Below are positions 36,805 to 43,884 of a stretch of 55,876 nt of DNA, one piece after another. The DNA lies in assembly GCF_016718685.1 (NCBI RefSeq), contig NZ_JADKCX010000044.1:1-55876 (forward strand), read 5' to 3'. The DNA comes from Haliscomenobacter sp. (GTDB lineage Bacteria > Bacteroidota > Bacteroidia > Chitinophagales > Saprospiraceae). A model generated the notes under the pieces. That model searched no databases and had not been told where the DNA came from. It was given only the letters and a program-made list of their open reading frames with translations. The position numbers were made by a program, and so were the translations under genes. How positions within the stretch are numbered: the stretch's first letter is position 1; each line of letters opens with the position of its first letter.

Positions 36805-37437
36805 TTAGTTCAATAAAAGATCAATGATTTTGTCTTTAGCGTGAATAAAAACTGCCGTTACTTCCTCAGGGCTCAGGTTTAACTGTTCGGCAAGTTCATT
36901 AATGGGAATTTTATGGTGGACTCCCTTAAAGATGGATATTTCCAAAGGATCCAGTTTTTCGCTGTAAACTTCATGTAGCACCGGAAGTTTTAATTTTTCA
37001 TGGGCATATACGCCCATGATGGTGTGTAACAAATTTTCCCTTGCTTCCTTCGATTCTGCTGCGTCCAGCACGATCTCCACTAAATTGAAATACAGGCTGC
37101 GGTACAATTTGAAATAGGTGAGTATTTCTGAAAAGTCCTTCAGCAAGTCATTCAAATCCAGCTTGGAAACAACATTATGCTCAAAAACATTCCCTCTTTC
37201 CTCGATATCTATCAATAAATCATCTATGCTTTTATTAAAGTATCGGGAAAGCTCCAACAACACATCCAACTTGGGAAAGGAACGTCGATTTTCATATGAA
37301 GCCAGGGCAGTCCTTGAAATATCCACATCTTGTTTTTTCAAGTCACTGACAAGTGCTTCCTGGGTCAATCCTCGTTCATTCCTGAGCCGGATCAAGTTGT
37401 CCGCCAGGTTTTTTTTCAATTTTTTTTCTTCTACCAT
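36805..37437 (-). CDS. XRE-family regulator with long C-terminal helical domain
   Basis: The 210-residue protein starts with a Cro/C1 helix-turn-helix (residues 8-70: LADNLIRLRNERGLTQEALV, ISRTALASYENRRSFPKLDVLLELSRYF, the usual HTH_3 pattern). The C-terminal 130 residues are helical and end in IPINELAEQLNLSPEEVTAVFIHAKDKI, which looks like a second, sigma-region-4-like HTH. Such a two-HTH layout is not a standard XRE. It heads an operon with two unknown genes. The promoter is on the minus strand with TTG at 37556-37554 and TATCTTTG at 37534-37527, and repeated ATGTCAT sites are in and upstream of it, suggesting autoregulation. Confidence 0.85.
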   Translation of the reverse strand: MVEEKKLKKNLADNLIRLRNERGLTQEALVSDLKKQDVDISRTALASYENRRSFPKLDVLLELSRYFNKSIDDLLIDIEERGNVFEHNVVSKLDLNDLLKDFSEILTYFKLYRSLYFNLVEIVLDAAESKEARENLLHTIMGVYAHEKLKLPVLHEVYSEKLDPLEISIFKGVHHKIPINELAEQLNLSPEEVTAVFIHAKDKIIDLLLN

Positions 37438-37526
37438 CTGGTCTAGTATTGGGTCAAAAACTCTGGATGTTGTTTATTTATACCCCACACGAGGTATATA
37501 CGGTAGCATAACCCTAAGAATCCTAA

Positions 37527-37610
37527 CAAAGATACACAAAATGTCATTAATAGCAACAATCAAGCTCAAAAAGGCAGCAAAAAACCTGTAAATGACATCT
37601 AAAATGTCAT
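37527..37610 (-). promoter_or_regulatory. XRE operon promoter with three ATGTCAT sites
   Basis: On the minus strand, TTG (37556-37554), a 19-nt spacer and TATCTTTG (37534-37527) form a promoter. ATGTCAT occurs in the spacer (37541-37547), and an inverted pair ATGACAT / ATGTCAT lies upstream (37592-37598, 37604-37610). This is the expected layout of an autorepressed XRE promoter; binding is inferred. Confidence 0.6.
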
Positions 37611-37678
37611 CCATTGGCAAAAAAGGCCAATAATCGGCAATTCAACTGCTTTTTTGTTGCAATTTTTACCAAAAACAT

Positions 37679-37708
37679 TTGTCAATTCCAAAAAGACCAT
37701 TACCTTTG
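37679..37708 (+). promoter_or_regulatory. Promoter of a candidate small RNA
   Basis: TTG (37679-37681), 19-nt spacer, TACCTTTG (37701-37708): a good match to the Bacteroidota promoter form. No start codon with a convincing gene follows; a strong hairpin with a T-run ends the unit 120 nt later. Confidence 0.65.
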
Positions 37709-37714
37709 CGGTAT

Positions 37715-37835
37715 TACCTCTGGTCCCTAAGTAAAACTAAACGCCCAGTTAATACGGTAGCATTGATTAAGGTCGGCACAAATGGAACCAAAAGCTTTGG
37801 TTTTCAGTTCCATTTGTGCACGGCCTTAATTTTTT
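37715..37835 (+). ncRNA. Candidate intergenic small RNA of about 120 nt
   Basis: The unit is defined by a promoter ending at 37708 and an intrinsic terminator: arms 37766-37789 and 37807-37830 pair over about 22 of 24 positions (GCACAAATGGAAC / GTTCCATTTGTGC core) and are followed by T6 at 37830-37835. The first 50 nt are unstructured and free for base pairing. It lies between the divergent XRE operon and the tRNA-Val promoter. No coding frame of note is inside. I do not recognise an Rfam family; a 6S-like RNA is not supported because the usual long central bubble is missing. Confidence 0.55.
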
Positions 37836-37856
37836 CCAGAAAAACCCAGGTTGAGT

Positions 37857-37888
37857 TTGATTATTTTCACTTTGCTGTTGTATCTTTG
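37857..37888 (+). promoter_or_regulatory. Promoter of the tRNA-Val / IVS / tRNA-Pro unit
   Basis: TTG (37857-37859), 21-nt spacer, TATCTTTG (37881-37888) and then the GC-rich discriminator CGTGCGCT. The tRNA-Gly promoter at 53171-53202 has the same spacer and CGCACGCT after the -7 element, typical of stable-RNA promoters. Confidence 0.65.
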
Positions 37889-37917
37889 CGTGCGCTAAAA
37901 AAGACTGGCGCAAGTAC

Positions 37918-38077
37918 GCGTGAGTTTTGAATGCTGGTTCGCAAGCGAAAATGAGCTAAAATTTGCTTCAGTGAGGCACGAAAAGCGGAGTTTAACAGCG
38001 TTAAATGAGCATTTTCGGAACGAAACTGAAGCAAATTTTAGCCATTTGCAGCGCGAAGTAACATTCAAAACCCACGC
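37918..38077 (+). repeat. 160-nt leader hairpin upstream of tRNA-Val
   Basis: Outer arms 37918-37933 and 38062-38077 pair at 15 of 16 positions; inner arms 37955-37972 and 38025-38042 are an exact 18-bp inverted repeat (GCTAAAATTTGCTTCAGT). A further small palindrome (GTTTAACAGCGTTAAA) is in the loop. The stem ends 7 nt before the tRNA 5' end, as processing stems do in stable-RNA precursors. Confidence 0.75.
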
Positions 38078-38083
38078 TAGAAA

Positions 38084-38158
38084 GGGTAATTAGCTCAGTT
38101 GGTTTAGAGCGCTGCTTTGACAGAGCAGAGGTCACAGGTTCGAGTCCTGTATTACCCA
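38084..38158 (+). tRNA. tRNA-Val (anticodon GAC)
   Basis: The acceptor arms GGGTAAT / ATTACCC pair fully with discriminator A at 38158. The D-arm is TAGCTCAGTTGGTTTAGAGC, the anticodon loop TTGACAG gives GAC (Val), and the T-arm is ACAGG-TTCGAGT-CCTGT. CCA is not encoded. It is the first tRNA of a unit with an IVS-type protein gene and tRNA-Pro. Confidence 0.95.
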
Positions 38159-38197
38159 CGAGATGGGGTGTGAGCTTCGTTGCCTGCGGCTCGAAGC

Positions 38198-38248
38198 GTG
38201 TGGTTCTCAAACTTCGTTTGAGAAGTGTGGGTGTGGGTGTGTTGGTGC
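38198..38248. repeat. Left inverted repeat of the IVS-like cassette
   Basis: A 51-nt sequence made of a small hairpin (TTCTCAAAC-TTC-GTTTGAGAA) and GTGTGGGTGTG units. It is the reverse complement of the sequence at 38712-38769, with the pair flanking the four-helix-bundle gene between two tRNA genes. Confidence 0.8.
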
Positions 38249-38317
38249 AACGCGCTCAGGATTGAATGGGAATCCGGGATTTGGGGTTTCAGGTTTAAAG
38301 GACTAAAACGACAGGAC

Positions 38318-38665
38318 GTGTTTGATTTTGAAAAATTGGAAGTGTATCAGGAAATGCGGGGGGTAAACTTGAAAGTTTTGAAACACCTGTTTACCCACAA
38401 AGCGCTTGATCCATACATCCAGGACCAATTCAAACGCGCCAGCTTGAGTGCCCTGTTGAACCTGGCCGAAGGAACCGGCCGCATGACTAGCCCCGACAAG
38501 AAAAAATTTTACATCACGGCGCGTTCATCCGTTTTTGAATGTGTCGCGATCCTCCAGATCATGCATGATACTGACCTCGTAGAAAAAAGCTTCTACGATG
38601 ATTTATACGCTGGCTTTGAAAAGGTATCCAGAATGCTGCTGGGAATGATTCGTTCCCTGGAGTAA
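38318..38665 (+). CDS. Four-helix-bundle protein of the 23S rRNA intervening-sequence (IVS) family
   Basis: From GTG 38318 the protein has 115 residues, the usual length of the S23/IVS family. The N-terminus VFDFEKLEVYQEMRGVNLKVLK, the central QDQFKRASLSALLNLAEGTGR (with the SA..NLAEG motif) and the RSSVFECVAILQIMHD segment are diagnostic. Upstream codons (from 38225) lie in the GTGTGG repeat and are not part of the family. Such genes were first found in insertions within 23S rRNA helices; many stand alone. Here it lies between tRNA-Val and tRNA-Pro and is flanked by 50-nt inverted repeats, so it appears to sit in an excisable loop of a tRNA precursor. Biochemical function unknown. Confidence 0.88.
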   Translation: MFDFEKLEVYQEMRGVNLKVLKHLFTHKALDPYIQDQFKRASLSALLNLAEGTGRMTSPDKKKFYITARSSVFECVAILQIMHDTDLVEKSFYDDLYAGFEKVSRMLLGMIRSLE

Positions 38666-38711
38666 CCTGGTGGTTTTTTCAAATCTAAAGGACGGGCAAC
38701 CACCGAGGGTT

Positions 38712-38769
38712 GCCCCAACACACCCACACTCTTCAAACGAAGTTTGAAGACCACATCACACCCACACAC
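38712..38769. repeat. Right inverted repeat of the IVS-like cassette
   Basis: Reverse complement of the left copy at 38198-38248: CCAACACACCCACACT, then the mini-hairpin CTTCAAAC-GAA-GTTTGAAG, then CCACATCACACCCACACAC. It ends 6 nt before tRNA-Pro. The two mini-hairpins differ in stem bases yet stay paired, which suggests selection on RNA structure. Confidence 0.8.
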
Positions 38770-38775
38770 TATTTT

Positions 38776-38849
38776 CGGGATGTGGCGCAGCCCGGTAGCG
38801 CACACGCCTGGGGGGCGTGGGGCCGCAGGTTCAAATCCTGTCATCCCGA
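38776..38849 (+). tRNA. tRNA-Pro (anticodon GGG)
   Basis: Acceptor arms CGGGATG / CATCCCG pair fully with discriminator A at 38849. D-arm GCGCAGCCCGGTAGCGC, anticodon stem CACGC/GCGTG around loop CTGGGGG (anticodon GGG, Pro), T-arm GCAGG-TTCAAAT-CCTGT. CCA is not encoded. Confidence 0.95.
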
Positions 38850-38861
38850 CACTTGATTATC

Positions 38862-38900
38862 AACGGCTTACGCGATATTTTTGCGTAAGCCGTTTTTATT
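38862..38900 (+). terminator. Terminator of the tRNA unit
   Basis: AACGGCTTACGC (38862-38873) and GCGTAAGCCGTT (38883-38894) pair exactly over 12 bp and are followed by a T-rich run, 12 nt after tRNA-Pro. Confidence 0.9.
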
Positions 38901-39050
38901 CTGCATTGATATAGTATAGAAAATTGTTGATTAAACGCAAGACATGGGTGTGAAGTTACGCCAATTGCAATCTCCTACCTCTAATTTTAATTTTTTATCT
39001 TAACTTCACCACACTCCTGCGGGAAGCAACAACTCAACACCTTTATCTCC

Positions 39051-39793
39051 ATGCCTGAATCCATCATTTCCCCACTCGGTTTGCCACCGGCCCTCCTGAT
39101 TTATTTCATTTTCGTCAATCTTCGGCATGGGTCCAAGGCAACCAAACCAGAGATCAGAATCAACCAGGCCATTACCGCACTGCCTTTGGTGATTTCGGTG
39201 TTTTTTGCCCTCTTGCAAGCCTGGTACCTGATTTTGATTCAAATGCTTATCGCTTACCTGTTGATATTTACCAGTTTAGGGCACGACATCATGGCCCTCC
39301 TGCTCAATAACCCGGCCTGGTACATTGCCTGGCTGAGTGGAGTGATGTTGCTCATTTTTGCCTTGACGATCTGGTTAATTCCCTGGCACCTGCTGGATGT
39401 AGGCACCTATCGGGACTTGCGGCGCAATCGGGCTTACCTGGTGGTTTTGCGTTTTTTGGGGCTGTTTACCTTTATGGTGTTTCTCTAAGCATTTATGCGC
39501 TCGACCAGGACTGGGAAAATTTTCCCCATGGTTTGTTTTGGGGCTGTTTGGGGCTGAGTTTTGTGGTGTATTGGGTCTTGGAAATAAGCATCGACGAATG
39601 CTACATCGCGCAGACTTTGTATTGGTTGTTGTTCCTTGCCGTGATGGTCTATGTTGAACTTTCAGTCCCCGATCTGCATTATGGCTGGTTCAAATGGGTC
39701 ACCATTTTTGGGGCCTCGTTTTATTGGACCATTACGGGCCCGGCTCCAGGGTTTCGCAAAAAAAAGGAAAACGAACAAGCTTCCTCGATGTAG
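39051..39793 (+). CDS. Multi-span membrane protein of unknown family (frameshifted)
   Basis: Two frames read as one protein of about 247 residues with six or seven hydrophobic helices (ALLIYFIFV, ITALPLVISVFFALLQAWYLILI, SGVMLLIFALTIWLIPWHLL, FLGLFTFMVF, GLSFVVYWVLEI, LYWLLFLAVMVYV, WVTIFGASFYWTITG). The break is near 39480: TTT where TTTT would restore VF-SLSIYALDQDWENF. No family was recognised. The patatin-like gene follows 37 nt downstream and also has N-terminal membrane helices, so the two may work together or once have been one gene. Confidence 0.55.
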
Positions 39794-39830
39794 CGCTCCG
39801 TAAAAAAAGCGGAACAGTAGTGGGTTTCTT

Positions 39831-41551
39831 TTGCGTTGGATCAAACAATTTCAATCCATTCAAACCTGGTTAGGGCTGCACATTGGCCAAATTGCGGTGG
39901 AATTGGATACCAAAATCAACCTGCAAAGTACCATCAAAGACGAGGCTAAAGACTTAGCCAGAAACCCTAAAGAACGGCTGAACGCCTACCGGTTTTATGG
40001 CAACCGTTTTTCTTACCGGGTTTTGTTTGTCATTACCTTGTCACTGGCATTTTTGGGGATTTATTTGCCCAATCTGGAGCCCATTTCACCCATTGTTTTT
40101 GTGTATATCGGCATGGGCTTTTTGTTGATCCTGGTCGATTACATGTTCTACACGGGTAGGCGTGTGGTCGCTTTTGCCACCAATCCGCCCAATACGGCAA
40201 TGCTGAATCCCAATTTTCTCCAAAGGTTCTTCTTGAAAATCAATTGGCCAAACTCGGCCCGGCTGTTCTGCCGCTTCAGGCTAAACCTGATTGCTTATGT
40301 TTTTTGGGTCGTTGCCGTGTTTGTGCTCTTCTTTGCGTCCAACTCCCATACTGCCCAATACAATTTATTGGAAAAAAAGCCCCGCCCAGCACGCTTGAGT
40401 TTTCACCAATACCTGGATCAATGGACAGAGGCCAGGCGGGATTCGCTGGAAAATCTGGCCACCAAAAGTTATTCCGTGTTCATTTTTTCCGGTGAGGGCG
40501 GCGGCTCAAGGGCCGGGTATTGGTCCTCGACTTGTTTGCTGGGGCTGGATAGTTTATTGAACTTGACCTCAAGTAACATACCTTGGCCATCAGCGCGGTA
40601 TCGGGCAGTTCACCCGGAACAGTGGCCGCTCTGGCCTGGTGGGAGCACGGAAACGGGCCTGACTATCGGGAATATTGTACCGAGATTTACCAGCACAATT
40701 TCATCAGCTCTGGCCTGGCAGGCAATGTGTTTGGTGCTACCCTGCGCAAATTTCTGAGTTTTTTTTACTTTAAAAACCGCAATATCCGCTTGTGCGAAGA
40801 AGAAAGCGCAGCCATTGAAAGGGCTTTGCAGCGGGGTAAAAAGCCTGGCAGATCCGTTCTTTCTTCGCTATACGCCAAAGATCAGTTCGCCTGGGGTTCT
40901 TTTAGTGGGCTGTATCAAGACCAGAGCCAAAATTGGCGAAGCGATCTGCCTTTGTTTTTCTCCAATTCCACCCACGTACAAACCGGGCGCAGGGTACTGA
41001 TCAACCCGGTGATCAACCTTTCTGCCGAACCCCGCTTCATCAATGTGATTGATTTGTACAAAAGGATGGAAGACAGTACCAATCAGGAACTGGCTCTGGT
41101 GCACGCCGCTAATTTGTCGGAGTTGTTCCCTTTTATGTCGGCCAGTGCGCACATCCCCAAACTGGGCAATTATGCCGACGCCAGTTATTGCGAAAATTAT
41201 GGCCTCAAAACCGCTTTTGAAATTTACCAGGCTTGCCAGGATTGGAAAAACAGCAAAGCACAGGATCCCCTGGCCGCCAAATGCAATTTTTATGTGGTCG
41301 CCTTGATGAATACGCACCCTACTTATTCCGCCAACTCGCCCAATCTGCCCATGGAAATAAGTGTCCCAAGTGAAACCCTGGCCCCCTTGATCGCCATTGG
41401 CAATGTGGTCTTGAGCAACAACCCCTTTAGCACCAGAGAAGAAATCAAGTCAGTTCTGCCCAACCATGCTTACCATGAAATGATTTTGAATCGTTCCAAC
41501 TTGCCCCTGACCAGGGTGCTGACGAAAGCGAAACATGCGGACGATGGATAG
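39831..41551 (+). CDS. Membrane-anchored patatin-like phospholipase (frameshifted)
   Basis: About 573 residues across two frames, with TTG as the only usable start. The N-terminal 190 residues have three transmembrane helices (SYRVLFVITLSLAFLGIYL, IVFVYIGMGFLLILVDYMF, LIAYVFWVVAVFVLFFAS). The catalytic part has the glycine-rich oxyanion loop FIFSGEGGGSRAG, the nucleophile elbow AVSGSSPGTVA (GSSPG) and a late Asp in NYADASYCENYG, giving the Ser-Asp dyad of patatins, which hydrolyse acyl lipids. The break is a lost C near 40577: adding it gives SNHTLAISAVSGSS without loss. Odd features are the missing ATG and the unusual membrane anchor. Confidence 0.75.
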
Positions 41552-41634
41552 CATCAGGACGCGGGAATTGAAAGTGTTCCAGGGCTGGTATGGGATGTCC
41601 CAGGGGCAGTGATGAAGGACAGATTTGTTAAAAG

Positions 41635-41663
41635 AAAAAACGGGGTAAAAGGACTTTACCCCG
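41635..41663 (-). terminator. Terminator of the Cys-rich peptide gene
   Basis: CGGGGTAAA (41641-41649) and TTTACCCCG (41655-41663) pair exactly over 9 bp; on the minus strand six T residues follow (41640-41635). It lies 11 nt after the peptide stop codon. Confidence 0.85.
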
Positions 41664-41674
41664 CCTTGCTGAAA

Positions 41675-41749
41675 TTAGCAGCAGATGCCACCGCCACAGC
41701 ATTCATCGTCACCGCCGCGTAGGGCTTGGGCATTGATTGATTGTACCAT
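41675..41749 (-). CDS. 24-residue Cys-rich peptide with double-Gly motif
   Basis: The minus-strand ATG at 41749 opens a 24-codon frame: MVQSINAQALRGG followed by DDECCGGGICC and TAA. The two parts look like a leader ending in a Gly-Gly site and an acidic, Cys-dense core (CC-GGG-I-CC). Support for a real gene: a strong terminator right after the stop, two ArsR-like palindromes 80-165 nt upstream, and a candidate attenuator hairpin between. Possible roles are a metal- or metalloid-binding peptide or a ribosomally made modified peptide; no maturation enzyme or transporter gene is adjacent. Coding status is inferred. Confidence 0.5.
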   Translation of the reverse strand: MVQSINAQALRGGDDECCGGGICC

Positions 41750-41769
41750 GATTATTGATGTTAAATGGT

Positions 41770-41790
41770 AAAAAATCCGCAATAGTGCGG
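41770..41790 (-). promoter_or_regulatory. Small hairpin plus T-run in the peptide gene leader
   Basis: CCGCA (41777-41781) and TGCGG (41786-41790) with a 4-nt loop, followed on the minus strand by six T residues (41775-41770), 21 nt before the peptide start codon. It could attenuate transcription into the peptide gene. Confidence 0.4.
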
Positions 41791-41828
41791 TTACTTGTAA
41801 ATGGATGTCGGGTTTTAAGTATGTTTTT

Positions 41829-41916
41829 ATCGCAATATTACGATTGATTTGAGCAAAAAAAATGCCTGCCTCAAAACCGTCTATCGCTACAATTCATCGC
41901 AATATTACGATTGATT
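41829..41916. promoter_or_regulatory. Two copies of a palindromic ATCGCAATATTACGAT site
   Basis: A 21-nt direct repeat at 41829-41849 and 41896-41916 contains ATCGCAATATTACGAT, a palindrome with one mismatch pair. The form resembles ArsR/SmtB-family operators. Nearby candidates for control are the Cys-rich peptide (minus strand) and, less likely, the SusD remnant. No regulator gene is close. Confidence 0.55.
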
Positions 41917-42095
41917 AATTTACCGTGCAAGCCCTGACCCAATTTTTTTTTTGAAAGACCAGTGCAGGAGCTAAAATCTACACAATTGCCCATTTTCGAC
42001 ATTTTGCCAATTTTCCCAAAAAGAATAGATATGTTGTTTTACCATTAAATATCATAGCTTTTTATTCATGATAACCAAATAATCCATTAGTATGA

Positions 42096-42547
42096 AAAGA
42101 CCGCGTGGCGCGTAAGTTCCTCCAAAGAACAACGCCTGTAACGATCACCACGGATGCTACCCCGCTGGTGGGCACGCATCAGGATGCTCGTTGGGCAAGC
42201 AATACCGCGCCGATTCCGTTCATCCGCAACGAAGAGCTCATCCTGCTCAAGGCGGACATGCCAACCTGAATCAAGCCACTGAAGCAGTTGCGGCAATCAA
42301 CATCATCCGCAATGCGGCCGGGATTGGCAGCTACACCGGAGCGACTACCACCGAGGCCTTGATCAACGAGATTCTTTATCAACGTCGATACTCCCTCTGG
42401 GCCGAGCCTTGGGGCCACCGCTGGATTGATGCACGTCGGTACAATAAGTTGAGCGAGATTTCGACCACTTTTGATCGGGGTTCGATCTTCCAGCAATTCC
42501 CACATCCTCAGGCTGAGGTGAACTGGGATTTGTATAAGAAGAGATAA
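42096..42547 (+). pseudogene. SusD/RagB C-terminal remnant
   Basis: Three stretches match the end of a SusD-like outer-membrane lipoprotein: RTTPVTITTDATPLVGTH (from 42117), APIPFIRNEELILLKA (to 42262) and then, after a frameshift, ANLNQATEAVAAINIIRNAAG..., with the characteristic LYQRRYSLWAEPWGHRWIDA and ARRYN-like end. The N-terminal two thirds and the SusC partner are missing. It is a leftover of a glycan-uptake locus. Confidence 0.8.
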
Positions 42548-42626
42548 GCGCTGTAAAAAAGGGTAGAGCGGTATCGATTCGGTGCCGCTCTACGCTCTGC
42601 CACGTAGGTATAGAATTTTTATCCAC

Positions 42627-43727
42627 TCACATCCCTTTCAGCATCAAGCTCCCCAACGCTGCATCTGCCAACAAACCTTTCAATCCAGCATTTCCACCCC
42701 CAATCAAATCCTGTAACAGGGTGAAGCGAATGTCATTGGGGATAAAATCGATCTTGATGAATGACTTGATATTTGTCAATTGAGCAGCAGAGATCGGACT
42801 TGTTTGATTCAAGAGGAAATTCACCAACCGGGTACACAGCGCCGCAATAATATCCACCCGAATGGGCTGCTTCAAAGTCACTTTTTGAAAGGGAATCAAG
42901 ACCTCTTTTTCAAAATCCTGCGCATTATAAATGGTCTCGGGCGTGATCAACTCCCCCAGGTTGTGGTTCACAAAAGAGATGAAAGCCGTGGCACTTTGCT
43001 CGTCCAGACAGGAGTCGGCCAACATGCGCACCAAGCCCAGGTTGGCGCTCAAATCGGCAATGGGTGTGAGGGCTGCAAAAAATTGCACCAGGGTGCGTGG
43101 TGTGGTGCGCTGTCCGGTGATGATTTCCGGATAAAGCAGTACAAAATTGATGCCCCGGGAATCCACACCATTTTGCTCTGCCCATTTGACCCAGGCTTTT
43201 GCCTCAAATTCCAGGGTGATGTGCAACATGCGCGTGAGCATGGCATCGTCCAGAGGGGTTACCGAATAGTCGCCACCATCGGGATTGGCGGTGAGCACGA
43301 TTTGCCATTGGGATGGCAGGGTCCAACTGATCAGTTCGTGGTTTTGCAGGAGTTGCATGATGCCACGCAGAATGCGCTCATCGGCTCGATTAACATCGTC
43401 GATCAGTAAAATACCTGGGCCCGGTGTATTGGGCACCCAGGCTGGGGCGCGAAATACGGTACGCTCGTTTTCAATCGCGGGCATGCCCACCAGATCACCC
43501 ATTTCTTCAAACTGCGCTGGAGCAATGTACACAAAGCCATAACCTTGCTGCCGGGCGAGGGTTTCTACAATTTCCGTTTTGCCAATGCCGTGGCGGCCCC
43601 AGATGCAGATGGGGCTTTTGCGTTTGCCTTGAGCCTCAAGAGACAGATTGGTTTGAAAAACATGCTGGATGAACGCAATGAGTTCTGTGGCGTTTACGCG
43701 AGTTCCGTAGTATTGATAGTTGTGCAT
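42627..43727 (-). CDS. MoxR-type AAA+ ATPase
   Basis: The 366-residue protein has Walker A IWGRHGIGKTE at residues 42-52, the GDLVGMP loop near 78, Walker B ILLIDDVNRAD at 106-115, sensor-1 IVLTANPDGG and a helical lid. It is a MoxR-group AAA+ protein, which acts as a chaperone that matures a target in partnership with a VWA-domain protein. That partner is the next gene downstream on the minus strand in position 43885-45117 (transcribed first). The pair (ATPase plus metallopeptidase-like VWA protein) is widespread and uncharacterised. The start ATG 43727 fits. Confidence 0.9.
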   Translation of the reverse strand: MHNYQYYGTRVNATELIAFIQHVFQTNLSLEAQGKRKSPICIWGRHGIGKTEIVETLARQQGYGFVYIAPAQFEEMGDLVGMPAIENERTVFRAPAWVPNTPGPGILLIDDVNRADERILRGIMQLLQNHELISWTLPSQWQIVLTANPDGGDYSVTPLDDAMLTRMLHITLEFEAKAWVKWAEQNGVDSRGINFVLLYPEIITGQRTTPRTLVQFFAALTPIADLSANLGLVRMLADSCLDEQSATAFISFVNHNLGELITPETIYNAQDFEKEVLIPFQKVTLKQPIRVDIIAALCTRLVNFLLNQTSPISAAQLTNIKSFIKIDFIPNDIRFTLLQDLIGGGNAGLKGLLADAALGSLMLKGM

Positions 43728-43788
43728 GTTCGCTTGGTTGAAACATTCGTCATCCCGAATTTTTTGCGCTCAAAAGCGACATATAATT

Positions 43789-43860
43789 ACAAGGAACACT
43801 GAAAGCACAAAGTGCACCAGCGAGCGTACTTTGTGTGCCTTGTACTTTCTCCTTTGTGCT
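43789..43860. repeat. Intergenic hairpin, GCACAAAG class
   Basis: Left arm 43789-43817 (ACAAGGAACACTGAAAGCAC...) faces right arm 43828-43860 (CTTTGTGTGCCTTGTACTTT...), imperfect. The unit is the same as in the 1571-1727 element. It lies between the VWA gene stop and the MoxR gene start, both on the minus strand. Confidence 0.55.
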
Positions 43861-43884
43861 AGTTTTTTAATTCGCTTTTAGTCA

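Noticed and set aside
37118..37591. 157-codon plus-strand frame opposite the XRE gene
   Set aside because: The XRE reading has clear HTH motifs and its promoter; the opposite frame is a Ser/Lys-rich shadow.
38225..38317. N-terminal extension MWVWVCWCNALRIEW... of the IVS protein
   Set aside because: It is translated repeat sequence (GTGTGG units); IVS-family proteins begin near VFDFEKLEVYQ, at the GTG 38318.
38198..38769. IVS cassette as an insertion sequence or integron
   Set aside because: No transposase or integrase and no target-site duplication; the ends are complementary RNA-like stems.
41829..41916. 21-nt direct repeats as attachment sites or a CRISPR pair
   Set aside because: Only two copies, each palindromic inside, no integrase or cas gene; an operator explains them better.
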